From: an uncultured Salinimicrobium sp.
Lineage (GTDB): Bacteria > Bacteroidota > Bacteroidia > Flavobacteriales > Flavobacteriaceae
Reading direction: 5' to 3'
Length of the DNA: 64,000 nt
Assembly (NCBI GenBank): GCA_946887075.1
Contig: CAMPKA010000009.1
Coordinates: 1-64,000, forward strand
Shown: one piece after another, positions 53,369 to 62,428 of the stretch
Position numbering within the stretch: the first letter of the stretch is position 1
Layout of the letters: each line of letters starts with the position of its first letter
Position numbers and translations under genes: made by a program
The notes under the pieces: model-generated
The model's input: only the letters and a program-made list of their open reading frames with translations
Told to the model about the DNA's origin: nothing
Databases searched by the model: none

Positions 53369-54304
53369 ATGGTAGAGAAAAACTATTTACACCTGGTCAA
53401 TGGCGACGACCTTACCTTCCTGGTTCAGCAACTTGGACTCGAAGGGGAGATCATAACCTGGAGAGAGATGCTCTGCGAAGGTCCCTGTACATTTGATGTA
53501 GGAGATGAACAATTCATCCGACTTCGCCAGAATTTCCTCAGGGAGGCCTATGGCGTCACCCAGGAGGAATACCGGAGCAATTTTCTTCTGGAGCTAGAAA
53601 AATTGGGAAGTATTGCGGCTTACGACGAAATCGTCCTGTGGTTTGAGTTCGACCTTTTCTCCCATATGAATATGCTCGCCGCCATCAGTTTCCTGCAACA
53701 ACAGAACAAAAAATTCCCACTGTATCTCCTGTGCAATAAGAAGCTCAAGGGAGAAAAGGAGATGGCTCCCCTTTCTGAGCTTTCCCCGAAAAGCCTAATT
53801 CGGCACTATAAGAACAGGATTCCCTTAACTCTGGATGATATTGCAACAGCTGAGTTGATTTATGAGCTCTATTGCGGGAATAAACCCAAGCGCCTGATCT
53901 CGGAGATCAGCAAGTCGACCAATTTCGAGTATCTCTCCAGTTGTATCAGGGCGCATATCGAACGTTTCCCTAGCACACAGAATGGCCTCAACAGTCTGGA
54001 GAACAATGTGCTTAGGCTCATCTCCGAACACCGGATAAAGTCCCTGAATCACCTTTTGGGGTATGCCCTGAAATACCAGGGGTACTACGGATATGTCGAT
54101 GCTCAGATGCAGCGGGTGATCGATCGCCTCTCCGTCTTCTATACCGTTTCGGAGGAGGAGGTCAAACTCAATGAAAACGGGATGAAGGCCCTGGAAGGGA
54201 AGAAAAATTTTTATCAGTTGCTAAAGGATGAGGAATATTATGGCGGAGCAAGGAAGTACGATTTCCTGTATAACCCCCAGGACCACGACATTTTAAAGTT
54301 GTAA
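53369..54304 (+). CDS. DUF1835-domain protein
   Basis: A 311-residue soluble protein. The N-terminal DUF1835 region is clear: HLVNGDDLTFLVQQLGLEGEIITWREMLCEGPC and later IVLWFEFDLFSHMNML. The C-terminal third (ISEHRIKSLNHLLGYALKYQGYYG) may be helical and DNA- or RNA-binding, but no motif proves this. Function is unknown in the family. It lies in an operon with SUI1 and a nucleoside phosphorylase. Confidence 0.8.
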   Translation: MVEKNYLHLVNGDDLTFLVQQLGLEGEIITWREMLCEGPCTFDVGDEQFIRLRQNFLREAYGVTQEEYRSNFLLELEKLGSIAAYDEIVLWFEFDLFSHMNMLAAISFLQQQNKKFPLYLLCNKKLKGEKEMAPLSELSPKSLIRHYKNRIPLTLDDIATAELIYELYCGNKPKRLISEISKSTNFEYLSSCIRAHIERFPSTQNGLNSLENNVLRLISEHRIKSLNHLLGYALKYQGYYGYVDAQMQRVIDRLSVFYTVSEEEVKLNENGMKALEGKKNFYQLLKDEEYYGGARKYDFLYNPQDHDILKL

Positions 54305-54305
54305 T

Positions 54306-55178
54306 ATGGATGCATTGGCTCCTTCTGAATTGATCCTTAATCCCGATGGCAGTATTTATCACCTTAATCTGATTCCGGAACAGCTTGCGCAAACCATCAT
54401 TCTTGTTGGAGATCCGGATCGGGTTCCATTACTCACCCAACACTTCGATCGGGTGGAAATCCGAATGCAAAAAAGGGAATTCCATACCCAGACCGGCGAA
54501 CTCAATGGCCGAAGGATCAGCGTGGTTTCAACGGGGATTGGAACGGATAACATCGACATTGTGCTCAATGAACTCGATGCCCTGGCCAATATTAATTTTA
54601 CCACAAGACAGGTCAGGGAAAAGCTGGTTTCCCTTGAAATCATCCGGATCGGAACCTCCGGCTCCATTCAGCCCGATATCCCGGTGGATTCTTTCCTGTT
54701 AAGTGAATTGGCTGCAGGGTTTGACTCCTTGCTGCATTATTATGATAGCAGGCACGTACAAATGCCTGAGATGACCACAGCCCTTGAGGAGCACCTTGAA
54801 CTCAATGGCCAGGGAAGCAGGCCTTATGTGGTTTCCTGTGATGCAGGTCTTGCTGAAAAATTCAAAGATCCCAGGATAATGTCCGGCTTTACGGGCACTA
54901 ATGCCGGGTTTTATGGGCCACAGGGAAGGGTACTGCGGTTACCCCTCCGAGATGATAGGCACAACAGCAGGCTCGCCTCCTTCCATCATAAAGGACACCG
55001 AATCACCAATCTCGAGATGGAGACTTCTGGCATATACGGTTTGGCCAGCCTGCTTGGCCACAAAGCGGTGTCTCTCAACGCAATCATTGCAAACCGGGCG
55101 AACGGAACCTTCACCAAAAGAGGGAATAAAACGGTGGAAGAATTGATCGCATTTGCGCTGGAACGGCTCACTGCCTGA
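54306..55178 (+). CDS. Nucleoside phosphorylase, uridine-phosphorylase-like
   Basis: A 290-residue NP-I family enzyme. The phosphate loop is VGDPDRVPLL, the ribose/phosphate site is RIGTSGSI, and the base-binding segment is NLEMETSGIYGLASLLGH, followed by ANRANGTF. It should split uridine or another nucleoside with phosphate, giving a free base for the upp salvage enzyme. The exact base is not certain. It starts one base after the DUF1835 stop codon. Confidence 0.87.
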   Translation: MDALAPSELILNPDGSIYHLNLIPEQLAQTIILVGDPDRVPLLTQHFDRVEIRMQKREFHTQTGELNGRRISVVSTGIGTDNIDIVLNELDALANINFTTRQVREKLVSLEIIRIGTSGSIQPDIPVDSFLLSELAAGFDSLLHYYDSRHVQMPEMTTALEEHLELNGQGSRPYVVSCDAGLAEKFKDPRIMSGFTGTNAGFYGPQGRVLRLPLRDDRHNSRLASFHHKGHRITNLEMETSGIYGLASLLGHKAVSLNAIIANRANGTFTKRGNKTVEELIAFALERLTA

Positions 55179-55225
55179 CGCGGCTTCTTTAACAGAAAAT
55201 TAATCTCAAGACTACCCCATATTCG

Positions 55226-55233
55226 TATTTTTG
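55226..55233 (+). promoter_or_regulatory. -7 box candidate for ppk1
   Basis: TATTTTTG, a full TAnnTTTG match, 15 bases before the ATG at 55249. The -33 position lacks TTG. Confidence 0.35.
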
Positions 55234-55248
55234 GTTAAATTCCCTTCT

Positions 55249-57309
55249 ATGTTAAAGCCTGAGGATATAAAGCTAAGGCACCGTGATCTTAACTGGTTAA
55301 GTTTTAATGAAAGAGTTCTTCAGGAGGCCCAGGATCCCGTTACACCCCTTTACGAAAAGTTGAAATTCCTCGCCATATTCTCGATGAATCTCGACGAATA
55401 TTTCCAGGTAAGGGTATCCCAGTTGCGCCAGATGAAAAGGGTTGAAAAAAGCATCCGGAAAAAACTGGCCCTCAAGCCAAACCGGATCGTAAAAGAGATC
55501 CTGGAGATCGTAAAGCAGCAGCAGGATAAATTCGGGAGGATCTACCATAAAGAAATCGTTCCGGAGCTGGAAAAAAAGGGGATATTCCTGGTTCATCAGG
55601 AACATTACAGGAAGCACCACAAAGAGAAAGCAGACGCATTTTTCGAGAAAGTCCGCAAGTACATAAAGCCGCGAGTTATCAAGGTGGACCAGGGAGAAGA
55701 TCTTTTCCTTCGGAATAACGAACTCTATTTTATTGTGACCTTTGCCGGTGAGGAGAACTTCGGAGTGGTCAACATTCCCGTAGAACACTGCCGCCGATTC
55801 ATTACGTTATCTTCGGAAAACGACGAGCATCGGATCACCTTCCTGGATGATATTGTGAAGGAGCAAATACCTGATTTATTCAAGGAGTTTAAAGTAGCTG
55901 GCGTTTATGAGGTCAAACTCTCCAGAGACGCTGAACTCTATATCGATGACGAGGTCGACGGTCTATTGGCTGAAAAGATCTATGAGTCCTTAAAACAGCG
56001 GACGGACGGACAGCCAACCCGTCTTTTGTACGATGCTGAAATGCCCCCTGAGGTAATGCGAAAGATCAGGAAGATTCTCAAACTTGGGAAAATAGATATG
56101 ATGCCAGGGGGAACCTATCACAATTTCAGCGATTTTCTGGATTTCCCTGACCCTACACACAATCCCGAGCTTCATTTTGAGCCCATGGAACCTGTTAAGC
56201 ACCGGGTGCTGGAAAACAGTCAGGATTACTTCAGGGACATCTCTGAAAAAGACCTTTCGGTTCACTTTCCCTACATGCCCTTCACCTATGTTGAACGCTT
56301 TCTCCAGCAAGCAGCAACCGACGAGAAAGTCAGGGAAATCAAAATTTCCATCTACCGTATCGCTGATGAGTCTGTATTGACGTCTGCCCTGCTTCAGGCT
56401 GTGGAAAACGGAAAAAAAGTAACTGTATTTATAGAGGCCAAAGCGCGTTTCGACGAGAAAAACAATATAGACTGGGGCCGGAAATTAGATGAGAAAGGGG
56501 CCACGGTGATCTACAGTTATCCGAAGATCAAGGTCCATTCCAAAATCCTGCTTGTCACGCGGGAGGAAGAAGGAAAGAAAAAACATTATGCTTATATCGG
56601 TACAGGCAACTTCAATAGCAAAACCGCCAAGATATATTGTGATCATGCCCTTTTCACCGCCCATAAAAAAATTACCAGTGAACTCTCCAGGGTCTTCAAG
56701 GTGCTGGAAGGAGACCTGATCATCCCACGAGCGAAACACCTCCTGATTTCTCCATTTTCGACACGGAAGAGTTTTTCGGATATGATCAACAGGGAAATCC
56801 TCAATGCCGAGATGGGCAAAAAAGCGGCAATAACCGCCAAAATGAACAGTCTTGAGGATGCGGAGCTTATCGAACTGCTTTACCGGGCAAGCCAGTCGGG
56901 AGTCAAGATCAGGCTATTGGTCAGAGGATTTACCTGCCTGTATCCCGGAGTAGAGGGCCTGAGTGAAAATATCTATATGACGAGTATCCTCGACCGCTTT
57001 CTCGAACATGGCAGAATATATCTGTTTGAGAACGGCGGAGACCAGGAACTGTTCTTCGGAAGCGCGGACTGGATGACCCGGAATCTCGATCGAAGAATTG
57101 AGGTGATAGCGCCAATTTACGATCCCGATATCGCCCAGGAGTTCAGGGACATCCTCAATATACAACTCGCGGACAACGTCAAGGCAAGGATACAGGATCC
57201 GGAGGAAAGCAATACCTATGTAGCGCAGCAAGCTGGAGAAAAACCCATTCGGTCCCAGGTGGAAATCCACCGCTACCTCAAAAAAAAGCACAGTGATGAA
57301 GACAATTAA
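55249..57309 (+). CDS. ppk1: Polyphosphate kinase 1
   Basis: A 686-residue enzyme that builds polyphosphate from ATP. The N-terminal domain begins RDLNWLSFNERVL, the typical PPK1 opening. The active-site histidine of the PLD-like half lies in KVHSKI (VHSK) and a second in HGRIYLF. SIYRIADESVLTSALLQA and IEAKARFDEKNNIDW bind phosphate and metal. The full set of four PPK1 domains is present. ATG at 55249 is used; the frame is open six codons further up. Its last 14 bases overlap the next gene. Confidence 0.94.
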   Translation: MLKPEDIKLRHRDLNWLSFNERVLQEAQDPVTPLYEKLKFLAIFSMNLDEYFQVRVSQLRQMKRVEKSIRKKLALKPNRIVKEILEIVKQQQDKFGRIYHKEIVPELEKKGIFLVHQEHYRKHHKEKADAFFEKVRKYIKPRVIKVDQGEDLFLRNNELYFIVTFAGEENFGVVNIPVEHCRRFITLSSENDEHRITFLDDIVKEQIPDLFKEFKVAGVYEVKLSRDAELYIDDEVDGLLAEKIYESLKQRTDGQPTRLLYDAEMPPEVMRKIRKILKLGKIDMMPGGTYHNFSDFLDFPDPTHNPELHFEPMEPVKHRVLENSQDYFRDISEKDLSVHFPYMPFTYVERFLQQAATDEKVREIKISIYRIADESVLTSALLQAVENGKKVTVFIEAKARFDEKNNIDWGRKLDEKGATVIYSYPKIKVHSKILLVTREEEGKKKHYAYIGTGNFNSKTAKIYCDHALFTAHKKITSELSRVFKVLEGDLIIPRAKHLLISPFSTRKSFSDMINREILNAEMGKKAAITAKMNSLEDAELIELLYRASQSGVKIRLLVRGFTCLYPGVEGLSENIYMTSILDRFLEHGRIYLFENGGDQELFFGSADWMTRNLDRRIEVIAPIYDPDIAQEFRDILNIQLADNVKARIQDPEESNTYVAQQAGEKPIRSQVEIHRYLKKKHSDEDN

Positions 57310-58156
57310 GGTCGGAGGTGTTCCTGAGCACTTTAACCTTCCCTGGCATCTCTGCCTTGAAGAAGGAAGATTTCAGAACAATGGCCTGGATCTAAGCTGG
57401 AAAGATTTTCCAGAAGGCACAGGAGCCATGTGCAAGGCGCTCCGAGAGGCAGAAATTGACGTCTCCGTCATTCTGACAGAAGGGATTATCCGGGATATCC
57501 ACAGGGGAAATCCGAGTCTAATCGTACAGGAGTATATCGGTTCTCCCCTTATCTGGGGCATTCATGTTGCAGCGAATTCCAGGCTTCATAAGCTTGAGGA
57601 TTTAAGGAACCAGAAAATCGCCATCAGCCGCAAGGGATCTGGAAGTCACCTAATGGCTTATGTAAATGCCAAAAATTTGGACTGGGATATCTCTGCACTG
57701 GAATTTGAAGAGACAGGAGACCTGGAAGGCGCGGTCCGGGCTCTTTCCGAAAAGAGGGAAGGCTATTTCTTATGGGAGCATTTTACCACAAAACCTCTTG
57801 TGGACCAAGACGTCTTCCGCAGGATCGGTGATTGTCCTACTCCCTGGCCATGTTTTGTGATCGCAGTCCGAAGGGAATTTCTTCAAAGGGAGCCGGCCTC
57901 CATTCTGGTCATGCTCAAAACCCTAAATGAAGTGACCAGCAGTTTCAAAGAGATACCTGGCATCGAACTGGCCTTGTCACATCGGTACCAGCAAAAAAAG
58001 GACGATATTGAACAGTGGCTGAAACTTACCAGGTGGAGCCAAAAACAATTATCTGTCCTGGAAATCGGAAAGGTTCAGGAGCAGCTTTTTGAACTGAATT
58101 TGATCTCTGAAATCCGGGAAAATGCCAGTTTTATAACCAATGAAAAATTTTTATAA
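57296..58156 (+). CDS. Orphan NMT1/THI5-like binding protein, no signal peptide
   Basis: A 286-residue periplasmic-binding-fold protein of the NMT1/SsuA type: VGGVPEHFNLPWHLCLEEGRF, then EIDVSVILTEGIIRDI and ISRKGSGSHLMAY. It has no signal peptide or lipobox, and no permease or ATPase gene is nearby, so it is probably cytoplasmic. It could be a sensor or an enzyme of the THI5 class, but the CCCFC motif of THI5 is absent. It overlaps ppk1 by 14 bases and is likely cotranscribed with it. The next gene starts right after its stop. Confidence 0.72.
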   Translation: MKTIKVGGVPEHFNLPWHLCLEEGRFQNNGLDLSWKDFPEGTGAMCKALREAEIDVSVILTEGIIRDIHRGNPSLIVQEYIGSPLIWGIHVAANSRLHKLEDLRNQKIAISRKGSGSHLMAYVNAKNLDWDISALEFEETGDLEGAVRALSEKREGYFLWEHFTTKPLVDQDVFRRIGDCPTPWPCFVIAVRREFLQREPASILVMLKTLNEVTSSFKEIPGIELALSHRYQQKKDDIEQWLKLTRWSQKQLSVLEIGKVQEQLFELNLISEIRENASFITNEKFL

Positions 58157-58762
58157 ATGACTAAAATTACTGTATTCCTTATGGCCGTTTTACTCCTCTT
58201 CACTACATCCGGGTTTGCCCAGGAAGAGGACTTACCGGAAGCGGATTCTCAGGATGTTGTTAATCGGAATGAATTAAGTGTAAATGTCCTGAATCTCATA
58301 ATATTTGGAGCCCTGGACGCGGGATACGAAAGAATACTCAGTGACTATAGCAGTTTGGGAGTAGATGTTTTCGCCAAGGTCTTTGATAAGAATGAAGGAG
58401 AGGACGTCGATCTCTCTCGGGTCTATGCCAAGGATTTTTCCCTCACCGCAGGACTGAAGTTCTTTCTAAAGGAGGAAAGGCGCGCCTGGGGTTTCTATGC
58501 CGAAGGCTTTGGGATGTTCTCAACTGGAGTCAATGAAAAGGAGGTAGAACAGCCTGATCCAGTTTTTCCGGGACAGACCCAGACTCAGGAAGTGCCCCTG
58601 AATTTTACAGATCTGGCACTGGGAGTAGGGATCGGTGGCAAATATATGGCTCCGAACGGTTTCCTGCTCGATCTGTCCTTTGGCCTTGGCCGAAACCTCT
58701 TCCATCCGGATTCTCCGGATATTGTGGTCCTGCCGAGCGTAAATATGGGATACAGGTTTTAA
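58157..58762 (+). CDS. Outer-membrane beta-barrel protein of unknown function
   Basis: A 201-residue exported protein. The signal peptide ends at about residue 21 (GFAQ). The rest alternates strands with aromatic girdles: LSVNVLNLIIFGALDAGYERIL, AWGFYAEGFGMFSTG and ALGVGIGGKYMAPNGFLLDLSFGLGRNLF. The protein ends in MGYRF, a barrel-type C-terminus. It resembles DUF3575-like small porin-shaped proteins. It starts immediately after the preceding stop codon, and its 3' end is one base from the convergent ung gene. Confidence 0.72.
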   Translation: MTKITVFLMAVLLLFTTSGFAQEEDLPEADSQDVVNRNELSVNVLNLIIFGALDAGYERILSDYSSLGVDVFAKVFDKNEGEDVDLSRVYAKDFSLTAGLKFFLKEERRAWGFYAEGFGMFSTGVNEKEVEQPDPVFPGQTQTQEVPLNFTDLALGVGIGGKYMAPNGFLLDLSFGLGRNLFHPDSPDIVVLPSVNMGYRF

Positions 58763-58763
58763 T

Positions 58764-59429
58764 CTACCAGTCGATGGGTTCCTGACCTGTCGCCCTCAGA
58801 TATTCATTGGTGCGGCTAAAATGTCTGTTGCCGAACCAGTGACCTCTGATGGCCGCCAGAGGGGAAGGATGTCCGCTTGTCAGAATAAGATGACGCGCTG
58901 CATCAATCTTTTGACCCTTCTTTCTGGCGGGGCCTCCCCACAGGAGGAAAACCAGATGTTCCCTATCCCGGGAAAGCTTTTCAATTACTGCATCGGTGAA
59001 CCTTTCCCAGCCTTTTCCGAAGTGGGACTTTGGCGCTCCTGATCTCACCGAAAGGGTCGCATTGAGCATCAATACACCCTGGTGTGCCCAATGAGAGAGA
59101 TTTCCGGATCGGGGTATTGGCTTTCCCAGATCCTCTTTCCGCTCCTTGAAGATATTGAGTAAGGATGGCGGGATTTTCGTCCCCGGTTGCACGGAAAAAC
59201 AAAGACCGTGAGCCTGTCCATAACCGTGATAGGGATCCTGGCCAATGATGACCACCCTGGTCTGGTCAAAAGGGGAACAAACAAAAGCATTGAATATATT
59301 TTGGGGTGCAGGAAAACATTCTTTCTCCTGATACTCCTTCTCGATAAATTGCAGAAGGTCCTGGAAATAGGGCTTCTGCAGCTCATCATTTAACTTAATT
59401 TTCCAATCCGGTGGTATAAGGGAGGTCAT
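58764..59429 (-). CDS. ung: Uracil-DNA glycosylase, family 1
   Basis: A 221-residue base-excision repair enzyme that removes uracil from DNA. The water-activating loop GQDPYHGYGQAHGL and the minor-groove loop HPSPLAAIRGHWFGN are both intact. The LLWGGPARKKG region matches the uracil-binding pocket border. ATG at 59429 is preferred to an in-frame codon at 59456. It is divergent from mutS2, and TAATTTTG (59461-59454) may be its -7 box. Confidence 0.94.
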   Translation of the reverse strand: MTSLIPPDWKIKLNDELQKPYFQDLLQFIEKEYQEKECFPAPQNIFNAFVCSPFDQTRVVIIGQDPYHGYGQAHGLCFSVQPGTKIPPSLLNIFKERKEDLGKPIPRSGNLSHWAHQGVLMLNATLSVRSGAPKSHFGKGWERFTDAVIEKLSRDREHLVFLLWGGPARKKGQKIDAARHLILTSGHPSPLAAIRGHWFGNRHFSRTNEYLRATGQEPIDW

Positions 59430-59474
59430 ATTATTAACTAAATTGCGGCCTCCCAAAATTAGGGATTTTTACCT

Positions 59475-61655
59475 ATGATTAAAATCAGTGCCAAGACCCT
59501 CTCTGATCTGGAATTTCCCGTCGTCCGAGAACAGATCAGCAAGTTTGCCGTGACTTCTCGAGGAAAGGAGAAGATTCTTCAAATCAAACCCTTTTCCTCT
59601 TACGACAAGGCAGTCTCGGCGCTGAATCAGACTCAGGAGTACCTCCTATCATATCAACAGGAAAGCCCGGTCCCGAATCATGGCTTCGATCCCATCGACC
59701 GCGAGATTAAATTTCTTGGTATCGAAGAGGCTACGCTTGAGGCAGCAGGTTTCAGGAAAATCGCCGGAATTTCTGAAACTGTCAATACTCAGATCCGCTT
59801 TTTTCGAAAATTCCAGGAGCTCTATCCTTCCCTTGCCGAGGTTGTGACCCGGGTTGATTACACCGAAGAGATCATCGAAAACATCAACAGGATCGTCGAC
59901 AGATATGGTGAGGTTCACGACGATGCCTCCGCACTGCTCAAAGAGACCCGCGGCAGGATCAATCAGGTTAAGGGCCAGATTAACTCGAGTTTCACTAGCG
60001 CCCTCACCCAGTATAACAGCCTGGGATATCTCGATGATATCCGGGAAACCGTGGTGGACCATATCCGGGTTCTTGCTGTTAAGGCCATGCACAGACGGAA
60101 GGTCAAAGGCGGAATTCTCGGAAATTCAAAAACTGGAAGCATTGTTTATATCCAGCCCGAGGCTACCTACATGTATACCAGAGAACTCAACAACCTTCAA
60201 TATGAAGAATCTGAGGAGATCAAGAAGATTCTAAAGCGACTCACTAGCTCGATTCGGCCATTTCGGCCACTTCTGGAGGAATATCAAGACCTGCTTTCGG
60301 AGATTGACGTCGTTGCTTCGAAAGTCAAGTATGCCAGGGAAATCGATGGCGTTCTTCCGAGGATCAGTCAGGAGCGGGAAATCGAACTGCGTGAGGCGTA
60401 TCATCCGTTGCTCCTTCTCAATAACAGGAGGCAGCGCAAGAAGACCTTTCCACAGACCCTTGTCCTCAATGAAGATAAAAGGATCATCGTGATTTCCGGA
60501 CCCAATGCGGGAGGAAAAAGTATTACGCTGAAAACGGTCGGACTATTGCAACTCATGCTCCAGAGCGGAATGCTAATCCCGGTCCACCCTTACAGCAGGG
60601 TCTGTCTCTTTGATAAAATTCTTACGGACATTGGGGACAACCAGTCTATCGAGAACCACCTGAGCACCTACAGCTACAGGCTCAAAAACATGAACTCCTT
60701 TTTGCGTAAATGCGATGACAAAACGCTGTTTCTTATAGACGAATTCGGGACCGGAAGCGATCCGGAATTAGGAGGCGCCCTTGCCGAGACCTTTCTTGAG
60801 GTATTCTATGAACGTGGTTCCTTCGGAATTTTAACCACCCATTATGCTAACCTGAAAATGCTGGCAAACGAGCTTCCGCATATGACAAATGCCAATATGC
60901 TGTTTGATTCGAAAACTCTCGAACCCTTGTATAAACTTCATCTTGGAGAGGCCGGAAGCTCCTTCACATTTGAAGTTGCCCAGAAGAACGGCATTCCCTT
61001 CAGCCTGATCAACAGGTCCAAAAAAAAGGTTGAGCGCGGGAAGATCAGGTTTGATAAGAGCATTGCCGATCTTCAGAAGGAACGATCTAAACTTCAGAAG
61101 ACCACCAGCGCCCTCAAAAACAAAGAGCAGCATGCAGAAGTGGAAAAAAAGAAACTGGCAGAAACGAATTCCCGAATTCAGCAGAAGCTCGAGAGTTTTC
61201 AGGAACTCTATGACAGCAATCAGCGCCTGATCTATCTTGGGAGCAAGATCAATGATCTCAGCGAAAAATATTTCAACAACAAGAGGAAAAAAGATCTGAT
61301 AGGAGAATTCCTCAAAATAGTTGAAATGGAGAATTCCAAACGAAAAAAGCAGACGGCAAAAGAAAAGAAATCTCAAAAAGAGAAGGAAGAGAAAATTCTG
61401 AAGGAGGCCGAGTCCAAGGTAAAGGAAATCAGGCAGAAGAAGAAACGGGAGCAGAAAGAACAGAAAAAAAACGAAGAAGAAAAACCCCGGCCTGTGCTCA
61501 AAGCCGGCGATCGGGTCCGCCTGCCTGAAGGAAAGGCGGTGGGTACCATAGACAGCATCGAGAAAGGGAATGCCAAGGTCAATTATGGCATTTTCACCAC
61601 CTCGATCTCAGTTGACCAGCTGGAACTGGTCCAAAAGAAAAAACAGACGAAATAA
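59475..61655 (+). CDS. mutS2: MutS2-family ATPase without Smr domain
   Basis: A 726-residue protein. The N-terminal core domain and long clamp coiled coils lead to the ATPase with Walker A GPNAGGKS (342-349), Walker B LIDEFGTGSDP and the LTTHYANLK switch. A coiled-coil region rich in Lys and Glu (about 510-670) follows. It ends with a KOW-like AGDRVRLPEGKAVGTI module. The C-terminal Smr nuclease domain of typical MutS2 (about 780 residues) is missing. It may act on ribosome collisions or recombination; nuclease activity is unlikely. Confidence 0.88.
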   Translation: MIKISAKTLSDLEFPVVREQISKFAVTSRGKEKILQIKPFSSYDKAVSALNQTQEYLLSYQQESPVPNHGFDPIDREIKFLGIEEATLEAAGFRKIAGISETVNTQIRFFRKFQELYPSLAEVVTRVDYTEEIIENINRIVDRYGEVHDDASALLKETRGRINQVKGQINSSFTSALTQYNSLGYLDDIRETVVDHIRVLAVKAMHRRKVKGGILGNSKTGSIVYIQPEATYMYTRELNNLQYEESEEIKKILKRLTSSIRPFRPLLEEYQDLLSEIDVVASKVKYAREIDGVLPRISQEREIELREAYHPLLLLNNRRQRKKTFPQTLVLNEDKRIIVISGPNAGGKSITLKTVGLLQLMLQSGMLIPVHPYSRVCLFDKILTDIGDNQSIENHLSTYSYRLKNMNSFLRKCDDKTLFLIDEFGTGSDPELGGALAETFLEVFYERGSFGILTTHYANLKMLANELPHMTNANMLFDSKTLEPLYKLHLGEAGSSFTFEVAQKNGIPFSLINRSKKKVERGKIRFDKSIADLQKERSKLQKTTSALKNKEQHAEVEKKKLAETNSRIQQKLESFQELYDSNQRLIYLGSKINDLSEKYFNNKRKKDLIGEFLKIVEMENSKRKKQTAKEKKSQKEKEEKILKEAESKVKEIRQKKKREQKEQKKNEEEKPRPVLKAGDRVRLPEGKAVGTIDSIEKGNAKVNYGIFTTSISVDQLELVQKKKQTK

Positions 61656-61657
61656 AA

Positions 61658-62071
61658 ATGATAAATTTTCCGGAAAACAAGAAGATCATCATGTTCGATG
61701 GGATCTGCAACCTCTGCAACAGATCGGTGCAGAAGATCATCCGCCATGACAAGAATGACATCTTTCGTTTTGTACCTCTTCAAAGCGAGATCGGCCGCCA
61801 GATCATCAATGAAAGGGGAATAGATACCGCACAGCTGGATTCTATCCTCCTGATTGAGCCGGGGATTGCGTACTACCACAAATCAACTGCCGTCCTTATG
61901 ATAGCCGGTCACCTGGACAAGTACTCTTGGCTGCGGCACCTGAAGGTACTTCCCGAAGGTTTCCGTGACGCCATCTACAGCTTTATTGCACGGAATCGCT
62001 ACAACTGGTTCGGAAAAAAAGACAGATGTATGGTTCCCACACCACAATCCCGGGACTTGTTTCTTAAATGA
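61658..62071 (+). CDS. DCC-family (DUF393) thiol-disulfide oxidoreductase-like protein
   Basis: A 137-residue protein with the DCC motif D-G-x-C-x-x-C as FDGICNLCNRSVQ near the N-terminus and RFVPLQSEIG, typical of DUF393. The C-terminus (AIYSFIARNRYNWFGKKDRC) is also characteristic. A redox role is assumed from the C-x2-C pair. It starts two bases after mutS2, in the same operon. Confidence 0.85.
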   Translation: MINFPENKKIIMFDGICNLCNRSVQKIIRHDKNDIFRFVPLQSEIGRQIINERGIDTAQLDSILLIEPGIAYYHKSTAVLMIAGHLDKYSWLRHLKVLPEGFRDAIYSFIARNRYNWFGKKDRCMVPTPQSRDLFLK

Positions 62072-62428
62072 TCCCCTTGACCTCCGACAAAAGTATCTTC
62101 AAGCCAAGTACCTCTGGTCACCATAAGGTTGGGCAACGAATACCGTTGTTGGTGACTCGCTTTCTACTCGGAAAGATCCTGGATTTCCTCCTTTAATTCA
62201 GTAAGTGTCCTTTTAGGATGGCAGGCATGCCCAGGAGAAAGATGAAAATTATGTTATTGTTTAAGCAGACTCCAGAAGACCATTGACAAAGTAAAAGCGG
62301 TCAGAGGTACAAAGGTCATTTATCGAACTTGAACCCTTTGGGTGAATAGAGGTAAGGAAACCAACATATAATGGAAAAACAGGTTCATAAGTAACTTAGT
62401 GGGCCTTTAGCAGTAAATATTACCACCA
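62072..62428. other. 357-base stretch without a gene, with one hairpin
   Basis: No reading frame of interest on either strand. The only clear structure is a hairpin at 62117-62156: GTCACC/GGTGAC outer pairing and CAACG/CGTTG inner pairing round AATAC. There is no T run, so it is not a normal terminator. It could be the 3' end of the DCC transcript or part of a small RNA. Confidence 0.4.
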
